64,000 nucleotides of DNA from Catenulispora acidiphila DSM 44928 (GCF_000024025.1 NC_013131.1:124001-188000), one strand, 5' to 3'; positions 33,217-41,470 are shown, counted from the first letter of the stretch. Notes: a model not told the origin generated them from the letters alone. A program made the numbers and translations.

Positions 33217-34200
33217 TTACGGCAATCCCTTGACATCCGGCCCGGTGAGGACCTGGGCGAGGCTGTCGTCGGTCCACGGGACCGGGTTCAGGGGCGGCCC
33301 GGCGTCGAACTTGGCCGGTGTGGCCGGTGTGGAACTCCCGGCCGCCGGGCCCTCCTGGAGGCCGAAGACGCTGCTGGCCGTGACCTGGACCGTCGAGGTG
33401 TCGGGAAACACGCGCGCGGCGACCGTCACCGCGCCGGCCGGGAGGTTCACCGCGTGGGTGACGAGGATGTCGGAGCCGTCGCTTTGATGCGACCGCACAC
33501 AGGGCGACCAGGCAGTCGGCGCCGGAATCCGGGTGGAGGTCACGAGGGTCCCCAGTCCGCAGGGCTTGTTCTCCATGTTGGCGTCTTGTGCGACGTGCGG
33601 GCCCATCGTGGCGATGGACACATAGCCGAAGGGCGTCGTGACGGGACTGAAATTGGAGCTCGCAGGCGGGAAGGTCGAGAGGTCGCCGTTCGGCGACCAG
33701 ATGCCGTCCGCCTGGACCGCCATGGTGGTGACGCCGGGCGGGGTCGGCGTGATGTCGAGGTCCTGATGGCCGGACACGGTGCGGACGTGCTTCAGGCCCG
33801 GATCCAGACGCTGCAGGACGGTGCTGGTCGTCGCCAGGCTGACAGCGGGCATACGGTTCGCCTCGTACTGGTGGCCGGCAGCGACCATGTACGACTCGTG
33901 GACGTCGAGGTACTTGGTGAGGTCCAAACCGGGCCAGAGGATCGGGCCGCTCGAGCCGGGCGAGACCGTGTCCCGGGCGTGGAAGACGTTGCCGCCCAAG
34001 GCGGTGAAAGCCGTCGCGGACAGGCCCGCGACCGCCATCACGGCCAGGGCTCCGGTCGCCCGGTACCGGGTCTGGCGCCGCTTGCTCAGTCGGGCGGCGC
34101 CTGCGGCGTCGGGAGCCCAGTGCGGTTCGTGCCGGCCGGTCCGGGCGCGGTCGAAGACGCCGCGGGCCCAGTCGTCCTCTCGGGTGTCGAGCTCTGTCAT
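33217..34200 (-). CDS. Single-pass membrane protein downstream of a sigma factor
   Basis: This 327-residue protein has a cytoplasmic N-terminus with Trp/Arg-rich sequence ('DDWARGVFDRARTGRHEP'), one transmembrane helix at about residues 48-68 ('ATGALAVMAVAGLSATAFTA') and an extracytoplasmic domain of unknown fold that carries Cys residues ('KPCGLGTLVTS', 'WSPCVRSHQSD'). It follows the sigma gene by 24 bp. Topology and position suggest a sigma-associated sensor or anti-sigma factor, as at 3663-4745, but I see no zinc anti-sigma motif and the two exodomains do not look alike. The anti-sigma role is inference. Confidence 0.65.
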   Translation of the reverse strand: MTELDTREDDWARGVFDRARTGRHEPHWAPDAAGAARLSKRRQTRYRATGALAVMAVAGLSATAFTALGGNVFHARDTVSPGSSGPILWPGLDLTKYLDVHESYMVAAGHQYEANRMPAVSLATTSTVLQRLDPGLKHVRTVSGHQDLDITPTPPGVTTMAVQADGIWSPNGDLSTFPPASSNFSPVTTPFGYVSIATMGPHVAQDANMENKPCGLGTLVTSTRIPAPTAWSPCVRSHQSDGSDILVTHAVNLPAGAVTVAARVFPDTSTVQVTASSVFGLQEGPAAGSSTPATPAKFDAGPPLNPVPWTDDSLAQVLTGPDVKGLP

Positions 34201-34224
34201 GAGATCGTCCTTTTGTCTGTGCGG

Positions 34225-34737
34225 TCAGTGTTCTGCGGTGACGGACTCGAACGGCGTGCCGGCCAACAGCGGGCGCAGCGCGGCGAGTCCCCTGGCGGCC
34301 TGGCTCTTGACGGTGCCCGCGGCGCACCCCAAGAGCCTTGCGGTCTCCTCCACGCTCAGGTCCTCCCAGTAGCGGAGGACCAGGACGGCACGCTGCCGGG
34401 GCGGGATCCGGCGCAGCGCCGCGACCAGCACGTCGCGGTCGTCGCCGGGTTCGGTGCCCGGTGCCTCGAGCTCCGGCAGGTACTCGGCCGGAGTCTCCCG
34501 GCGCCACTTGGCGCGGCGGGTGTCGAGGTAGGCGCGGAAGAGCGTCGTACGCAGGTAGGCGTCGAAGGTTTCCTGGCGCTTGATCCGGCGCCAGTGCAGA
34601 TGGACCTTGACGAAGACGGTCTGGACCAGGTCTTCGGCCAGATGCCAGTCCGCGCACATCAGATAGGCGGTGCGCCGAAGCGCCGCGCCCTTGGCGGCGA
34701 CGAGTTCGGCGAACTCCGCCTCGTAGGACTTGTCCAT
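34225..34737 (-). CDS. SigE-family RNA polymerase sigma factor (ECF type)
   Basis: This 170-residue group IV sigma factor has region 2 ('HLAEDLVQTVFVKVHLHW', 'TFDAYLRTTLFRAYLDTRR') and region 4 ('RAVLVLRYWEDLSVEETARL', then 'CAAGTVKSQAARGLAAL'). It is the same length and family as the sigma factor at 4742-5254 and likewise precedes a single-pass membrane protein gene. ATG 34737 follows a purine-rich GGGAGAGGTGGGG. A small inverted repeat (CTCCTGC / GCAGGAG, 34754-34771) lies in the leader just upstream and could be a regulator site. Confidence 0.9.
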   Translation of the reverse strand: MDKSYEAEFAELVAAKGAALRRTAYLMCADWHLAEDLVQTVFVKVHLHWRRIKRQETFDAYLRTTLFRAYLDTRRAKWRRETPAEYLPELEAPGTEPGDDRDVLVAALRRIPPRQRAVLVLRYWEDLSVEETARLLGCAAGTVKSQAARGLAALRPLLAGTPFESVTAEH

Positions 34738-34806
34738 CCCCCACCTCTCCCTGCTCCTGCGTTGGCAGGAGTTATACGGAAGTGGGGCGCTGCGGGGTTG
34801 CTCCGG

Positions 34807-36081
34807 TCACGGCCGCGTGTACGTGAGCTGCGAGACCCCGAGGTAGCCCGAGGCGAATCCGGCCTCGCAGTAGGCCAGGTAGAACCGCCAGGTGCGGCGG
34901 AAGACCTCGTCGAAGCCGTGCCCGGCGACCTTCGGCCAGTTCTCCTCGAAGCGGTGGCGCCAGGCGCGCAGGGTGCGGGCGTAGTCCAGGCCGAAGTCGC
35001 GGCGGGCCGCCAGGCGCAGGCCGGCGGTCTCGGCGGCGAAGTCCAGCTCGGGGATCGAGGGGATCAGACCGCCGGGGAAGACGTACTTGTGGATCCAGGA
35101 GTACGAGTCCTGGGTCGCCAGCATGCGGTGGTGGGCCATGGTGATGGCCTGGACGGCGACCCGGCCGCCGCGGGCCAGGTTGCGCTCGATGGCCTGGAAG
35201 TAGTCCGGCAGGTAGCGGCGGCCGACCGCCTCGATCATCTCCACCGAGACCACGGCGTCGAACGGCTGCTCCTCGGCGACCTCGCGGTAGTCGGCCAGGC
35301 GCACCTCGATCCGTCCCGCCAGGCCCGCCGCCGCGATACGCCTGCGCGCCAGCTCCTGCTGCTCCTCCGACAGGGTCACGGTCAGCACCGTGGCGCCGCG
35401 CTCGCCGGCCGCCTTGATCGCCAGACCGCCCCAGCCGGAGCCGATCTCCAGCAGCCGGGTGCCCTTGCGCACGCCGGCCGCGTCGAGCATCGCGTCGATC
35501 TTGCGGAGCTGCGCGGCGTGCAGGTCGCCGGGACCGTCGGCGTCGGCGACGGGGTCGAACAGCGCCGCGGAGTAGGTCATCGACGGGTCGAGGAACGCCT
35601 CGAACATGTCGTTGGACAGGTCGTAGTGCGCGTGCGCGTTGTGGCGCGCCCCGTGCCGGTCGCCGTCCTGGTCGCGGGGCATGTGGTGGGCCGCGAGGCT
35701 GCGCATCCGCTGCAGCGGCTTGGGGACCAGGTCCTCCAGCCGGGAGGCCAGCTCGGTGAGCAGCGCGACCAGCTCGTCGCCGGTCTCGGTGTCCCACGCG
35801 CCGGTCTGGTAGGCCTCGCCGAAGCCGATCAGGCCGTCCGAGCCCAGCCGGTTCAGGAACTCCTTGGGCCGCCGCACGCGCAGCACCGGTCCGCCGCCGC
35901 CGGGGACGCCCGCGCCGGCCAGCGCCAGTCCGTTGGGCGCCACCACGGTGACCGGGACGTCCTTGAGCGCGTGGGTGAACAAGCGGCGCGCGATGCGCGC
36001 CCGCACCGGCCGGTCCGGAACCCGCGCGAGGTCGGGCCAGCGGTCGGTGTCGATCAGGGGGGTGGGCGCGGGGTGGGTCAT
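34807..36081 (-). CDS. Cyclopropane-fatty-acyl-phospholipid synthase-family methyltransferase
   Basis: This 424-residue SAM-dependent enzyme has the CFA synthase signatures 'HYDLSNDMFEAFLDPSMTYS' (substrate/bicarbonate region), 'LLEIGSGWGGLAIKAA' (SAM motif I), 'DYREVAEEQPFDAVVSVEMI' and 'WIHKYVFPGGLIPSIPEL'. Such enzymes methylate double bonds of membrane phospholipid acyl chains to give cyclopropane or branched chains. The N-terminal about 100 residues are the usual helical lipid-binding part. A desaturase gene that would supply unsaturated substrates lies about 19 kb away. No operon partner is seen. Confidence 0.9.
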   Translation of the reverse strand: MTHPAPTPLIDTDRWPDLARVPDRPVRARIARRLFTHALKDVPVTVVAPNGLALAGAGVPGGGGPVLRVRRPKEFLNRLGSDGLIGFGEAYQTGAWDTETGDELVALLTELASRLEDLVPKPLQRMRSLAAHHMPRDQDGDRHGARHNAHAHYDLSNDMFEAFLDPSMTYSAALFDPVADADGPGDLHAAQLRKIDAMLDAAGVRKGTRLLEIGSGWGGLAIKAAGERGATVLTVTLSEEQQELARRRIAAAGLAGRIEVRLADYREVAEEQPFDAVVSVEMIEAVGRRYLPDYFQAIERNLARGGRVAVQAITMAHHRMLATQDSYSWIHKYVFPGGLIPSIPELDFAAETAGLRLAARRDFGLDYARTLRAWRHRFEENWPKVAGHGFDEVFRRTWRFYLAYCEAGFASGYLGVSQLTYTRP

Positions 36082-36145
36082 GGTTCCGCTCCGAGATCGG
36101 GGTCAGTCTCTGAACGCCTTCAGTAACGTAACACGCTCTTGATCA

Positions 36146-36928
36146 TCAGCTGCGGACGCGCCCGGCGGGGGTCAGAACTCGTTGCAAGCCCTCGGGGGCG
36201 GCCGCCTGGAAGGCCTCGGCGATCACGTCGGCGTAGCGGGGCGGCCGGGTTCGGTTCGCGTCCGCCGCCACGACGTGCTGTTCGAGAAGGCATGTATGAC
36301 TGAACGCCAGGACAAGCCGGTTCCAATCCCGGGCCCGGGACAGCATGGTGTGCCCGGAGCCGGGGAGCACGATGCGCGCGACATCGTGTCCTTCTGCCCG
36401 AGCGCGCGCGGCGTATTCGTACGAGGAACGCGGCGAGGTGACGCGGTCCCGCGTCCCGTGCGCCAACAGCAGCCGGCGCCCGGCCAACTGCCCGGTCGGC
36501 TCCTGCGCCGGCAGCCACGGCGCCAGCCCGAGCACGCCGACCACCCCCGGCGCGTCGGCGGCGTTCACCACGGCCCGCCCGCCGAGCGAATGCCCGGCCA
36601 GCACCAGCGGCACCTCGCCGTACCGCTCGGTCAGCCGCGCGGCAGCCCACCACACATCCGGCACCGGCGCCCGCTCGGCACCGTTCCACCCCTGATACCG
36701 GAAGCACATGGTGTGCACCGCCACCCCGCGCCCCGCCAGCCGCGGCGCCACCGCCCGCGCGATCATGCGCATCCGCGTCACGGGACCGCCGCGCCGATGC
36801 GGCGCCTCATGCGAGGTCTCCTTGCCGCCGTGCGCCAACAAGACGACGCCGACGACGCCGCCGCGGACCGGATGAACCGGCGGGTCGAGGCGGGGTTCGG
36901 ATGCGGGATGAATTTCTTCCCTGCTCAC
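36146..36928 (-). CDS. Alpha/beta hydrolase
   Basis: This 260-residue cytoplasmic hydrolase has the oxyanion segment 'GVVLLAHGGKETS', the nucleophile elbow 'LVLAGHSLGGRAVV' (Ser), the acid strand 'LLLAHGTRDRVTSP' (Asp) and the catalytic 'LPGSGHTML' (His). It belongs to the dienelactone-hydrolase/esterase-like set; the substrate is unknown. I start it at GTG 36928, where TACCCT (36936-36941) lies 7 nt upstream and no ribosome site exists, suggesting a leaderless transcript whose promoter lies in the end of hicB. Later internal starts would lose the oxyanion strand. Confidence 0.82.
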   Translation of the reverse strand: MSREEIHPASEPRLDPPVHPVRGGVVGVVLLAHGGKETSHEAPHRRGGPVTRMRMIARAVAPRLAGRGVAVHTMCFRYQGWNGAERAPVPDVWWAAARLTERYGEVPLVLAGHSLGGRAVVNAADAPGVVGVLGLAPWLPAQEPTGQLAGRRLLLAHGTRDRVTSPRSSYEYAARARAEGHDVARIVLPGSGHTMLSRARDWNRLVLAFSHTCLLEQHVVAADANRTRPPRYADVIAEAFQAAAPEGLQRVLTPAGRVRS

Positions 36929-36948
36929 GGGAGCGAGGGTACAGCCGC

Positions 36949-37347
36949 CTAGTGATCTGTAAGTAGCTGGTAGACACGCTGCTTGCTGACGCCCAGCAGG
37001 ACTGCCGCGTCGACGACCTTCACGCCGGCCGCCTTGAGTCTGCGCGCGGACTCCCGGAGCTTCCTTTGTTCGGCCGCGGCGGCCTCGTCGCGGGCGGCCC
37101 GAGCCCGCGCCACCTCGCTTATGGTGTCTTCGGCGTGGCCCGGAAGCCGGACCTCCATCGCGACGGCGACCCGGTCCGGAGCGGTGTCGAGCATCGTGGC
37201 GATCGCGTCGCGGGCCATGGCCCGAGCTTGCTCGTAGGTCCGCCCCTGCGTGTACACACCCCGCAGGTCCGGGACGGTGACCACCCACCACTCGCCGTCC
37301 AACTCGGCGATGGCACGGTAGGTCTCGGGGGTCGCGGGTCCGGTCAC
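36949..37347 (-). CDS. hicB: HicB-type antitoxin with C-terminal helix-turn-helix
   Basis: This 132-residue protein has an N-terminal HicB partial RNase-H-like fold ('YRAIAELDGEWWVVTVPDLR', 'TYEQARAMARDAIATML') and a C-terminal DNA-binding helix-turn-helix ('VVDAAVLLGVSKQRVYQLL'). A charged helical linker ('RARAARDEAAAAEQRKLRES') joins them. It would bind and neutralise the HicA RNase and repress the operon. The GTG start overlaps the hicA stop by 4 nt (GTGA), giving coupled synthesis. The gene order hicA-hicB is the common one. Confidence 0.88.
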   Translation of the reverse strand: MTGPATPETYRAIAELDGEWWVVTVPDLRGVYTQGRTYEQARAMARDAIATMLDTAPDRVAVAMEVRLPGHAEDTISEVARARAARDEAAAAEQRKLRESARRLKAAGVKVVDAAVLLGVSKQRVYQLLTDH

Positions 37348-37532
37348 TGGCTCGCCTCCTTAAGGATCTTCTTGGCTAGAAGTTCGGAGATCTCAGTGTG
37401 CCGAGGGATAGTCAGGTGGAGTGCGCCGACACGGTAGATGTCGTGACTTCCGCCGTGGCGGACGAGCTCGAAGTCGACTGACGCCTCAGCGGCGATATCT
37501 GAGAGCGCTTTCAGCAGGTCACGCCGTTTCAC
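37344..37532 (-). CDS. hicA: HicA-type mRNA interferase toxin
   Basis: This 62-residue protein matches HicA: a double-stranded-RNA-binding-like fold with 'FELVRHGGSHDIYRV' containing the catalytic His (GSH) and 'LTIPRHTEISELLAKKIL'. HicA degrades mRNA and stops growth unless held by HicB. The GTG start at 37532 lies 6 nt after a TAGAAT -10 hexamer with no Shine-Dalgarno, so it is probably leaderless. Overlapping direct repeats around that promoter (37541-37580) look like HicB operators. The active-site His is intact, so the toxin should be functional. Confidence 0.9.
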   Translation of the reverse strand: MKRRDLLKALSDIAAEASVDFELVRHGGSHDIYRVGALHLTIPRHTEISELLAKKILKEASQ

Positions 37533-37538
37533 ACTGAA

Positions 37539-37580
37539 ATTCTATTTCGACTAGACCTGCTCAATCTATCTTAACTAGAC
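37539..37580 (-). promoter_or_regulatory. hicAB promoter with two operator-like direct repeats
   Basis: The -10 TAGAAT (37539-37544) overlaps the first of two 16-bp direct repeats, read on the minus strand as GTCTAGTCGAAATAGA (37541-37556) and GTCTAGTTAAGATAGA (37565-37580). They match at 13 of 16 positions and are spaced 24 bp apart. The region is markedly more AT-rich than its surroundings. HicB family antitoxins bind such promoter repeats. Confidence 0.6.
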
Positions 37581-37600
37581 ATCTTCACCCTCGCGAGCGA

Positions 37601-37643
37601 AAAAGCCGGAGCCCGCCGAAGCAAAGCTCCGGCGGGCTCCGGC
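37601..37643 (-). terminator. Rho-independent terminator of the ndh gene
   Basis: GCCGGAGCCCGCCG (37605-37618) pairs perfectly with 37630-37643 (14-bp stem, 11-nt loop). On the minus strand the hairpin is followed by TTTTT, the classic intrinsic terminator form. It lies 17 bp after the ndh stop and separates ndh from the hicAB promoter. Confidence 0.9.
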
Positions 37644-37659
37644 CCGGGACTGGTCGGGC

Positions 37660-38997
37660 TCAGGCGGCCTTGCGCTGCTCGCCGGCGGCCTCGGCGAACT
37701 CATCGCGCGGGCGCTCGATGGAGCCCAGGCCGACGGCTTCGCGGCGGAAGAACAGGGCCAGGGTCCAGTCGGCGATGACGCGGATCTTGCGGTTGAAGGT
37801 GGGGACGCGGCTCATGTGGTAGGTGCGGTGCATGAACCAGGCCGGCCAGCCGCGCAGCCGGATGTTGTAGACGTCGGCGACGCCCTTGTGCAGGCCCAGG
37901 GAGGCCACCGAGCCGACGTGCTTGTGCTTGTACTCGCGGGGTTCGAAGCCGCGGACGGCCGCCACCACGTTGTCGGCGAGCTGCTTGGCCTGGCGCACCG
38001 CGTGCTGCGCCGAGGGGGAGCACCACTTGCCGGGGTTGGCCAGGTCCGGTACCTGCGCGCCGTCGCCGGCCGACCAGACGTCGGCGAAGCCCTCGACCTG
38101 CAGGGTCGCGCCGGCCTTGACGTGGCCGCGCTCGCCCAGCGGCACGCCGAAGCGCTGCACCACCGGGTTCGGCTTCACCCCGGCGGTCCACACGATGGTG
38201 GAGGCCACCATCTTGGTGCCGTCGGAGAGCTGCACGCGGCGGTTGACGCAGGACTCCAGGAACGTGTTCAGCTTGACCTGGATGCCGCGCTTCTCCAGCT
38301 CGTGGACGGTGTACTCGCCCAGGGCCGGCCGCACCTCGGGCAGGATGCGCCCGGAGCCCTCGACCATCACCCAGCGCATGTCCTCCGGGCGGATGTTCGG
38401 GTAGATCTTGCAGGCGTCGCGCGCCATGTCCTCCAGCTCGGCGATCGCCTCGATGCCGGCGAAGCCGCCGCCGATGAAGACGAAGGTCAGCGCGCGGCGG
38501 CGGATCTTCTCGTCCTTGGTGGTGGCCGCGATGTCCATCTGGCCCAGGACGTGGTTGCGCAGCGCTATGGCCTCTTCGATCTGCTTGAAGCCGATGCCGT
38601 TCTCGGCCAGGCCCGGGATCGGCAGGGTGCGCGCGATCGAGCCCACGGCGATCACCAGCTGGTCGAACTCCAGCTCGTAGGGCTCGCCGGCGATCGGCTC
38701 GATCGTGGCGACCTTGCGGTTCTGGTCGATGTCGGTGACCCGCGCGGTGAGCACCTCGGCGCGCTTGAGCACCGAGCGCAGCGGCACCACGACGTGGCGC
38801 GGGGACAGGGAGCCGGCCGCCGCTTCGGGCAGGAACGGCTGGTAGGTCATGTACGAGCGCGGGTCGACGACCGTGACCAGTGCTTCGTCCTTGCCGAGCT
38901 TCTTGAGGATGCGGTGCGCCGTGTACATCCCGACGTAGCCGCCGCCCACGATCAGAATCCGAGGGATCGCCTTGCCGTTCCCGCTCGCCTTACCCAC
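37660..38997 (-). CDS. ndh: Type II NADH dehydrogenase (NAD(P)/FAD-dependent oxidoreductase)
   Basis: This 445-residue peripheral membrane flavoprotein has the FAD motif 'ILIVGGGYVGMYTA', the NADH motif 'FVFIGGGFAGIEAIAELE', the second FAD motif 'VWSAGDGAQVPD' and the 'GKWCSPSAQHAVRQAKQLAD' segment. NDH-2 moves electrons from NADH to menaquinone without pumping protons. The C-terminal amphipathic region ('RLRGWPAWFMHRTYHM', 'ADWTLALFFRREAV') is the likely membrane anchor. I prefer GTG 38997, with GGAGG upstream, over an in-frame TTG at 39063 that has no ribosome site. A strong terminator follows. The ppx-ndh order resembles that of Streptomyces. Confidence 0.93.
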   Translation of the reverse strand: MGKASGNGKAIPRILIVGGGYVGMYTAHRILKKLGKDEALVTVVDPRSYMTYQPFLPEAAAGSLSPRHVVVPLRSVLKRAEVLTARVTDIDQNRKVATIEPIAGEPYELEFDQLVIAVGSIARTLPIPGLAENGIGFKQIEEAIALRNHVLGQMDIAATTKDEKIRRRALTFVFIGGGFAGIEAIAELEDMARDACKIYPNIRPEDMRWVMVEGSGRILPEVRPALGEYTVHELEKRGIQVKLNTFLESCVNRRVQLSDGTKMVASTIVWTAGVKPNPVVQRFGVPLGERGHVKAGATLQVEGFADVWSAGDGAQVPDLANPGKWCSPSAQHAVRQAKQLADNVVAAVRGFEPREYKHKHVGSVASLGLHKGVADVYNIRLRGWPAWFMHRTYHMSRVPTFNRKIRVIADWTLALFFRREAVGLGSIERPRDEFAEAAGEQRKAA

Positions 38998-39333
38998 TTG
39001 ATGCTCGCCTCCGCCGCCTAGTCCAAGGCCGCCGTCTCGACGCTCGATCTTCTTACTTTTCAAGCGTAGAGAGGTTTGGAGAGCACCCCGTGCGGCGAAA
39101 GTTAACAGCTGGTGCGCGCGGGAAGATTTGGGCGCGTTTGACCGCAGATATACCAGTGACCCTGGTCACACTGTGAGGAACATTACAGCCTACGCGACAC
39201 AGTGTCAGGTAGTGAGACATGTTCGACGTCTCGTAGAAGAATAGCGCCGCCCGTGAATACGAGCGGCGCCACGGCGAGAGTTCCCCATGAGACACGCGGT
39301 CCGGCGGAGCGGCCTTCGGATGCGCTGAGCAGG
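38998..39333 (-). promoter_or_regulatory. ndh upstream region with CRP-like site
   Basis: This 336-bp gap holds no convincing gene. At 39155-39170 the minus strand reads TGTGACCAGGGTCACT, one mismatch from the CRP/FNR-type consensus TGTGA-N6-TCACA; the core GTGACC/GGTCAC repeat (39156-39169) is perfect. TATATC, a possible -10, lies just downstream on the minus strand at about 39147-39152. A second palindrome, GACACAGTGTC, sits at 39196-39206. Together they suggest cAMP-receptor-protein-type control of ndh. Confidence 0.5.
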
Positions 39334-40299
39334 TCAGGCGATGCTCGCGGCGATCCCGTCCAGGATGTCCCGCTCGCTGACCACGACCTCCGGCGCCGCC
39401 AGGCTCGGCGCGACCCGCTCCATGATCGCCAGCAGCACCAGCGCCCCGGCGCCGATCACGTCGGCGCGCCCCGGGTGGATGACCGGGATCGCCTTGCGTT
39501 CGTCGGGTGTCAGGCCGAGCAGCCGGGTGGTGATGTCGCGGACCCGGCCGAGCGGGATGTGCGAGAGGTGGATGCGCTCGGAGTCGTACTCGTCCAGGTC
39601 CAGGGCGACCGCGCCGAGCGTGGTCACGGTGCCGGCCAGGCCGACCAGGGTGCGCGCCTCGTCCAGCGGGACGGCCTCGGCGGCCCGGTCGATCAGCTTC
39701 TCGATGTCCGCGCGCGCGGCCTTGACCTGTGCCTCGGTCGCGACGCCGGCGGTCTTCAGGTGCCGCTCGTACATCCGCACGCAGCCCATGTCGACGCTGC
39801 GGGCGGCGATCACGCCGCGCTCGGCGTCGCCGAGCACGAACTCCGTGGACCCGCCGCCGATGTCGATGACCAGGTAGGGCGCCTGGTGCCGGTCGTGCGG
39901 CAGCTCGGAGGTGGCGCCGGTGAAGGAGAATCGCGCCTCCTCGTCGCCCGTGGCCACGTACGGCTCGACCCCGAGGATGCCCTTGACGCCCTCGACGAAC
40001 TCGCGCCGGTTCTCGGCGTCGCGGGTGGCGCTGGTGGCGACGAAGCGCAGCGGGATCGGCGTGCCGCCGCTGTGCCGCTCGATCAGGTCCTGGTACTCCA
40101 GACAGGCCGCGAAGGTGCGCTCCAGCGCGGCCGGCGCCAGCCGGCCGGTGGCGTCCACGCCCTCGCCGAGGCGCACGATGCGCATCTCGCGCACCACGTC
40201 CTCGGTCCTGCCGGTGCGCGGGTGGACGTCGGCGATCAGGAGCCTGATGGAGTTGGTGCCGCAGTCGATCGCGGCCACGCGCTTGGTCATGTCGTCCAT
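39334..40299 (-). CDS. ppx: Ppx/GppA exopolyphosphatase family protein
   Basis: This 321-residue ASKHA-fold enzyme shows 'AAIDCGTNSIRLLIADV' (phosphate 1), 'VATSATRDAENRREF', 'YLVIDIGGGSTEFVLG' (phosphate 2) and 'TLVGLAGTVTTLGAVAL' (adenosine-type loop). It would hydrolyse inorganic polyphosphate or the 5'-phosphate of pppGpp. It is the short, single-module actinobacterial form without the C-terminal HD domain of E. coli Ppx. Its start (ATG 40299, or ATG 40290) lies 6 nt after the DUF501 stop, in the DUF501-ppx order conserved across actinobacteria. Confidence 0.92.
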   Translation of the reverse strand: MDDMTKRVAAIDCGTNSIRLLIADVHPRTGRTEDVVREMRIVRLGEGVDATGRLAPAALERTFAACLEYQDLIERHSGGTPIPLRFVATSATRDAENRREFVEGVKGILGVEPYVATGDEEARFSFTGATSELPHDRHQAPYLVIDIGGGSTEFVLGDAERGVIAARSVDMGCVRMYERHLKTAGVATEAQVKAARADIEKLIDRAAEAVPLDEARTLVGLAGTVTTLGAVALDLDEYDSERIHLSHIPLGRVRDITTRLLGLTPDERKAIPVIHPGRADVIGAGALVLLAIMERVAPSLAAPEVVVSERDILDGIAASIA

Positions 40300-40305
40300 G
40301 TTCCG

Positions 40306-40869
40306 CTATGCACCCGGTTCCTCGCTCGGTGTGACGCATGGCCCGGACTTCCACCACTCCGGGAGCAGCGCCAGCGCCTCGTCGCCCAGCGGGTTCACCC
40401 CAGGGCCGGCGGCCAGCGTGTGGCCGACCAAAACGTGCAGGCACTTCACCCGGTCCGGCATGCCGCCGGCGGTCGGGAAGCCGTCCAGAACTTCGATGGC
40501 GTCGCGCCGAGCCCGGTACTCCTCGTCGGCCGCGCGGTAGGCGGCGGCCAATTCCGGATCGGTCTTCAGGCGCTCGGTCATCTCTTTCATCAAGCCCGAG
40601 GCCTCCAGGGTCCCGATCGCCGAGGCCGCCTTGGGGCAGGTCAGGTAGAACAGCGTCGGGAACGGCGTGCCGTCGGGCAGCCGCGGCGCGGTCTCGACCA
40701 CGTCCGGGTTGCCGCACGGGCAGCGGTGCGCGACCCGGCGCACGCCGCGCGGCGTACGGCTCAGCTGCGCCTCGACGGCGGCCAGGTCGGCCTGGCTGAC
40801 AGCGTCGGCCTCTGGCGCGGCCGCGGGCGCGGGTCGGGAGGTGTCGGGGGTAGGAGCGTCGTTCGTCAT
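40306..40869 (-). CDS. DUF501 domain-containing protein
   Basis: This 187-residue protein is a DUF501 member: 'VAHRCPCGNPDVVETAPRL' (CxC pair), 'PTLFYLTCPKAASAIGTLE' (third Cys) and 'VKCLHVLVGHTLAAGPGVNP', with a disordered Ala/Pro-rich N-terminus. The conserved cysteines and histidines suggest metal binding; the function is unknown. It normally follows eno and ftsB/divIC, but here the upstream neighbour is a divergent membrane-protein gene, so the usual block has been split. TAGGCT (about 40877-40882) lies 7-8 nt before the ATG, and no ribosome site is present. Confidence 0.88.
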   Translation of the reverse strand: MTNDAPTPDTSRPAPAAAPEADAVSQADLAAVEAQLSRTPRGVRRVAHRCPCGNPDVVETAPRLPDGTPFPTLFYLTCPKAASAIGTLEASGLMKEMTERLKTDPELAAAYRAADEEYRARRDAIEVLDGFPTAGGMPDRVKCLHVLVGHTLAAGPGVNPLGDEALALLPEWWKSGPCVTPSEEPGA

Positions 40870-41050
40870 GGCGCGTCCAGCCTACGTCCCGATCGCCGTA
40901 CGCACCGCCCGTGGCGGCGGCGCCGGGCTACTTCCGGGGGAGTACGCGTGCTGACTCCCCTGGAGGGACGCGTAGATCAATTCCGGCCTGCCAGTGTCGT
41001 GAGGTCATCGAGAACTGTGAGAGCCCATTACGTCGAGGGGGACGTACCAG

Positions 41051-41470
41051 ATGCTTCCGGCTTTGCGCGTGGTGGCGGTACTCCACGCGCTGTCCTTCAT
41101 CGTGCAGCCGGTCCTGGCCGGCCTGTTCCTGTCCGGCCAGGACACGGCGGTCGACATGCACGCCACCAACGGCATGATCGTCGTGACGCTGTGCCTGGTC
41201 ATGACGATCCTCGCCCTCCCGGTCTGGCGCCGGGGTCTGCTCCCCCGCGCGGCGTTCACGACGTCGGCCGCCCTGCTGGTCGTCGAGGTGATCCAGATGA
41301 TGGTCGGCTTCACGCACATCATGTGGCTGCACATCCCGCTCGGCGTGCTGATGATGGGCGGCGTCGCCCAGCTCATGCCGCTGGTGATGCGCCCGTACCG
41401 GCCCTCGGCCGAGCGGACTGCCGCAGCTGGCGCGGTCGTGGCGTTCCCGGCCGTGGAGGCCGGGGAATGA
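41051..41470 (+). CDS. Four-helix membrane protein upstream of multicopper oxidase
   Basis: This 139-residue protein has four predicted transmembrane helices (about residues 4-27, 41-60, 68-88 and 92-112) with His residues in or near the membrane ('HAT', 'GFTHIMWLHIPLG'). It matches no family I can name; the His/Met content and position suggest a small heme-, quinone- or copper-interacting protein (inference). A GAGGGGGA site precedes ATG 41051. Its stop overlaps the multicopper oxidase start by 4 nt, so the two are co-translated and probably work together. Confidence 0.75.
   Translation: MLPALRVVAVLHALSFIVQPVLAGLFLSGQDTAVDMHATNGMIVVTLCLVMTILALPVWRRGLLPRAAFTTSAALLVVEVIQMMVGFTHIMWLHIPLGVLMMGGVAQLMPLVMRPYRPSAERTAAAGAVVAFPAVEAGE

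Noticed and set aside
39000-39063. TTG 39063 as the ndh start
   Set aside because: It has no ribosome site and adds a Gly-rich leader; GTG 38997 has GGAGG and begins just before the FAD motif.
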